NCBI GenBank assembly: GCA_963920705.1
Contig: OY987226.1
Span: forward strand, 870,501 to 934,500
Length of the DNA stretch: 64,000 bases
Reading direction: 5' to 3'
Source of the DNA: Odiellus spinosus
Lineage: Eukaryota > Arthropoda > Arachnida > Opiliones > Phalangiidae
The number at the start of each line of letters is the position of its first letter. Position 1 is the stretch's first letter. This document shows positions 59,901-64,000 of the stretch, one piece after another. A program made the translations under genes and the position numbers. Under the pieces are notes generated by a model. It did not search any database. It worked only from the letters and a program-made list of their open reading frames with translations, and had not been told where the DNA came from.

Positions 59901-62900
59901 GAATTGGACACACCTGGTGCACTTATCATAATTTTAGCCAAGGCTTAAGGGAGAAATTGCTAGATTAAAGATTCAGGCTTTCTAGTGATACCAAAATATA
60001 TAATTGGCTAACTACATAGATATGGCTTAACAGTCTTTCAACGGTTTTTCCCTGAAGGGGACAAAATAAAAGATAAATGTAAATAAAAATGTTTGTATAT
60101 AAACAAAAGTTATCCTAAGATAATTTCATAGCCATTTCACCAGAAAAGCGAATAACGGCTCCAGCAGCTGGTACGGATATGAAGGATACAGATGTCAATC
60201 CTATATCTTCACCAAAGCCGTATTCCCGTCGAGACCAGCTTTGAGAAGCCCTCGATGATGTTGACGAGGAAGAGGACGATTGATTCAAGGAGGATGAATG
60301 TTGAGTGGGATTCTCGAAAGAAACATTCATTTTACGGCTCCTCGAAATGTTCACTTTGACAAACTCGACTTGCAAGCTTAGAGAGTCTTTTCTTTCACTC
60401 GTCGCGAGTGGAGACGTTTCCCCGACTCTCGAAGACCCGCCTTAAAAGAATTTTCATTTGACGAAAAATTCTCACGAAATCATGAATAAAATCAAAAACA
60501 TTACCGGAACTCGATCCACCAGGTTTTTTGGCTCCTCCGTAAGGATGAAATATATAAAGTGAAAAATCGGCCAAACAACCAGTCATACTGAGGCCGCCAG
60601 CGACCGAACTTGGCACCCCGGACAACCCTCCAACACCTTCTTCAGACCCGGGTTTTACGCTGTCTTTTCTCATATATGGTGCCCCTATAAAATTAAATTA
60701 ACTTTGAAGCTATAAAAGACAGAATATTTTTTGTTTTGAGGTTGATGTTATCTTATGATCCGGAAACCCAGGGGTTTTAATGACCTTTTCGATTGCAAAA
60801 GGTATGAAAATTGATTCTAGATGAAACAAATGCGCCAAGTAGCACAATGATATATAAAAATAGATGTTTGGCAGATTTTGTAAAATTGAGTTCTTGGCAC
60901 CCATAATAAAATATCTTTTTGTTTGAGAAATAAAAAATAACTATATGATGAGATTTAAAGGGTAAATAAAAACTCTAAACTTTCTTGGTTTCACATTTTT
61001 CTCTAAAAGCTTTGAGTGACTCTGTGATGATTCAATCTTGATGATACCATCTTATTGTGGTCAATCTTAACAGCCCACCCAATACACGACTTTCCAAAAG
61101 TCAATATTGAAAATATAGGAATTATAGGACGACAGGGCTTCTAAACTTGACATCATATTTAAATATTCAGAGCTATAAAATTCAAACTACAGACCTTTAA
61201 CACCAGGGGTTTTTGGAGTTTCACTGGGTGTTCCCTCTATCGGGAAAGGTTCATCTTCCGCTCTTTTAGACGAAAACACCAAATCTACGGATGGGAGCCG
61301 AAGTAAACACTCAACGCGGGAAACTGGAAGGCAGCTAAAGCGGACGATCGACGGTTGCATTCGAAAATAGACAATAACATCCACAGGAAATGACGCGTAC
61401 GCCGCGTATTGACTCGTCGCGGCACCAACCATAGTGGAAGCTTTGCCACTACTTGCGACTTCTTAAAAATTTATACCGAAGGATTTTATAAGAGTAATAA
61501 TACAAATTTGTAATGGTACCTGAAGCTTGCAGAGTGGTTTGAGAAGGAACTTGGGTTGGGGTTGGTTTGGTTATTTGAAGAGGTATTGGCTCCAGCGCCT
61601 GTTCCAAGAAGTCCAGAATATGAGGACTTACTACAGCTTCCTAGAACCAAAAATACACTACATCTAGATTTTATATGTCGATACAAATAGTGATAATCAA
61701 TAGGAATTAGTTGATTTAAAACTTGTCAAGCTCTGTCAGAATTTAAAGAATTTTGAAAACATTTGTGTGGCACTAACATTACAATATACTAAAGCATAGC
61801 CTGAAATCTTCATGAATTAACTAAGCTTATTATAAGAGTGTAATGTAGTGAGTCAGACTATACTACACAACATGTATCTTCATAGATTCTTAAGCCTAAC
61901 CAGAGTATATTCACCTCTGGAATGCTTTGTAAGGTCATCCAGGCAAACAAACTCGCTTTCTTAACTCCTGATTTCTTGTTGTTTGGAGTCGGAAGATCGG
62001 AAGTATTCACCGGGGGATCGAAAAACGTCACGTGCTGCTGACGTCCCTCAGTGCCGTGATTTCCGCTTGAAGCGAAAGCGGATTGAGAATTGACAGACCC
62101 ATTTAAATTTGGTCCAAAAAAGCTTCCCCCGTCTCGTTTAACGTGCAAATCTGCTCCAGAATGTTGCTTCAAATTTGACGCCTTATTGCCAAGCGATAGA
62201 CTCTCGCCAATTACGGTTTTAGAATTGTAATGAACCTGGATGTATCTCCGATAGTTAAACAATGGCCTATTTAGCGTACAAGTATCCCATTACCTTGACA
62301 TCCAAGCCTGGAATAAGAAATATAGTGAAATCGGCTATTTGTCCAGCCGCAGAGGATTGCAAATATCGAAGCTTAGTCGAAGAGGCGTTCAGTTTTAGGC
62401 CACTTCCGTGTCTCTTCTTAGAAGAATGACTCGGCGACGAGGACGACTCGAAACCGCCAGAAAAGCTGCGTTCCTTTTTAGTACCCCTTCTGCTTTGATC
62501 GTCATCTTTGTAAGAATCTTTCGTATGGAATACACATTTTCCACTATTGAAAAAAACTTTCACGTCGAGTTCAAAGTCAATGCTGGGCTCGGGTATTGGA
62601 TGTGGTTTTGAGTTGGTCGATCCACTTTTAACGTCATTATCCAATAAACTTCGGTTATGATCCGTGCTAGACTGAGTTCCTCTGTAACCTCTCGACCTTT
62701 GAATCAGATCAATTTAACCCATTGCTTGTTTGTATACTTTATTTCGTGGTTTACCCTAAAATCATAAATTAACATACCTCAGAACTACTGGTGGATAGTC
62801 TTGATCATTTTCTGATGATGACAAAGTACTTGGAGAAGTTGGAACGTGTTCGTTTTGCGATTCAGGAAGTTTGGCAATAAGAGTTGATGGAGAGCATCCA

Positions 62901-64000
62901 TCCAGACCGTGAGAGGGAGTGGATGATTCGCTGTAAGCTTCTCCTCCAGCTCCAGGGTGAGCAAAAACACTGTCCAGAGATGGTTCTCTAAGAATTAATA
63001 AATCACATTAAAAACTTGTTCGTCGTTCTATCAAATATATCAAATGCCTTTGGGAGATTTTCTTATCTTCCGGAGAGATGTTATTCGAGTCAGATATATC
63101 AACGGAACCAGTCCGAGTCTGATCGTGACTAGGTGAACTATCTTGGCTAAAGCTACCTAGGACATCCCCAGCTGCATAATCTAATTCTGTCAAGCTGTTC
63201 CTATATTATTATAAATAGAAGCAAAAATTTTGTAATAGATGTACTATATCTAAGTCTTAAAAATTGTCTAGAATGGATTGGACAGAAGGAAAATCTTACT
63301 CAGGCCTTTCATGGACTACATCCGGGAAGAAAAGGGACATGGATGGATTGCCAGTTCCTCCTAGTCGTGATCCCAATCCCAACTTATCCTTGAATGAGGT
63401 TGCCTTTACAGACTGCCTTCTAAGTTTCTTAATAACGTCCCTTCGGAAATCATTGAAGACTGCGGCTTCCAGTTCCTGCAGCCTTTTCATTTCTTGCTCA
63501 ATTGTACTTTGACTCGCCCCGAGAAGCCTGTAAACATTAATTATTTATCTCCAGTTTAAAAAATATTTTTTTAATAATGGTGGTTATATGACATGCCTTA
63601 AATCATTGATAATTTTGGCTTGTTCATTCATTTCCTTTTCAATCAATCTAGATCTCTTTTTGGCTTCTTGGCTCGGATCAATCAGCATCCCTTGGGTATT
63701 TTCAGGGTACAAACTATTCTTCCTTTGATACACTGTGACATCCTAAGAAATGAGGAAAACTACTTATATCCTTGGTAAAAATCAATATATATTATTCTCT
63801 ATGGTCAGGAACGCTAAAGTATACACTCAACATTAGCAAAGCTGAAGAAAACTTATACTCAATGTAAAACTTCATTGAGAAAAGTAGTCAATGCTAATTC
63901 GGTTTGAGTATAGAAACTGATGCTTTGATTTCAAACGCGTGCCTTTAAATTAATAGCAAGAAGAAATACCTTACAGTCAAGCCTTATAGTCGTTGAATAA
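53993..64000 (-). CDS. tweek: Tweek / KIAA1109 / BLTP1, bridge-like lipid-transfer protein, 3' part (partial)
   Basis: Coding order: 63970-64000+, 63597-63742, 63300-63527, 63048-63200, 62778-62987, 62294-62696, 61915-62235, 61520-61640, 61195-61461, 60505-60684, 60141-60440, 59503-59685, 59187-59417, 57647-57883, 57253-57573, 56893-57190, 56239-56462, 55393-55668, 55034-55303, 54778-54978, 54599-54724, 54285-54411, 53993-54212. Phases agree throughout; about 1,690 aa. Family landmarks: ADFTIFLIPGLDVKVHYNSK, SPHILDFLEQALEPIP, FKYDMRRLTEILAFPKAWYR, GWDQLQLLISKSTT, KLEEFFSQQFHSSKRVF, GTILGGTMELRGNNISLACF, and WHLEPTVRLQSWAGKGFEPY with TIPKWTQRGCMDPLDK. This is the conserved C-terminal (FSA_C) region. 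The family moves lipids at membrane contact sites; fly tweek acts in synaptic vesicle recycling. The N-terminal chorein-like part lies beyond 64000. Two introns appear to be GC-AG (donors at 63596 and 63047). Confidence 0.95.
58139..59072. repeat. 16-bp and 19-bp AT-rich satellite in a tweek intron
   Basis: The core from about 58265 to 58665 is a nearly perfect 16-bp tandem repeat, TATTGATATTGCAAAA, about 24 units. On both sides a 19-bp form (TATTATTGATATTGCAAAA or with GATAGTGC) continues the array. Because 16 is not a multiple of 3, three overlapping minus-strand open frames of about 132 codons arise; these are not genes. The array lies between tweek exons 57647-57883 and 59187-59417. Confidence 0.95.

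Overview
This window looks like nuclear DNA of an arthropod, most probably an insect. It is AT-rich. Its genes are split by GT-AG introns and scattered among short non-autonomous DNA transposons (MITEs), foldback elements and minisatellites. The recognisable proteins are frequenin/NCS-1, divergent ionotropic receptors (IRs) and the bridge-like lipid-transfer protein Tweek/BLTP1. The order of insect cannot be fixed from the sequence alone.

Layout. 1-3196: no gene recognised upstream of frequenin, apart from dispersed repeats. 3197-21828 (+): frequenin, 8 coding exons, 188 aa, with a repeat-filled first intron of about 15.2 kb. 21829-27537: gene-poor and rich in inverted-repeat elements. 27538-33367 (-): a divergent ionotropic receptor, 8 exons resolved, N-terminus not found. 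35710-45846 (-): a five-exon gene for a secreted mucin-like protein of about 2,837 aa. It has a signal peptide, a short polybasic and cysteine-containing N-terminal region, and a giant last exon with about 17 near-identical 414-bp repeats. 48183-51477 (-): a second ionotropic receptor with the same intron positions and phases as the first across the receptor core. 53993 to beyond 64000 (-): the 3' part of tweek, 23 exons seen (the most upstream cut by the window edge), about 1,690 aa of the C-terminal region.

The two receptors flank the mucin-like gene on the same strand. They look like old paralogs: they share splice phases but little sequence. No pathway links the genes. Frequenin and Tweek are conserved neuronal or synaptic proteins, the IRs are probably chemosensory, and the mucin-like gene has no recognised homolog and is the best candidate for something undescribed. 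All splice models come from reading frames, splice consensus and family knowledge. Single-base errors at a few exon edges are possible, and no transcript evidence was available.
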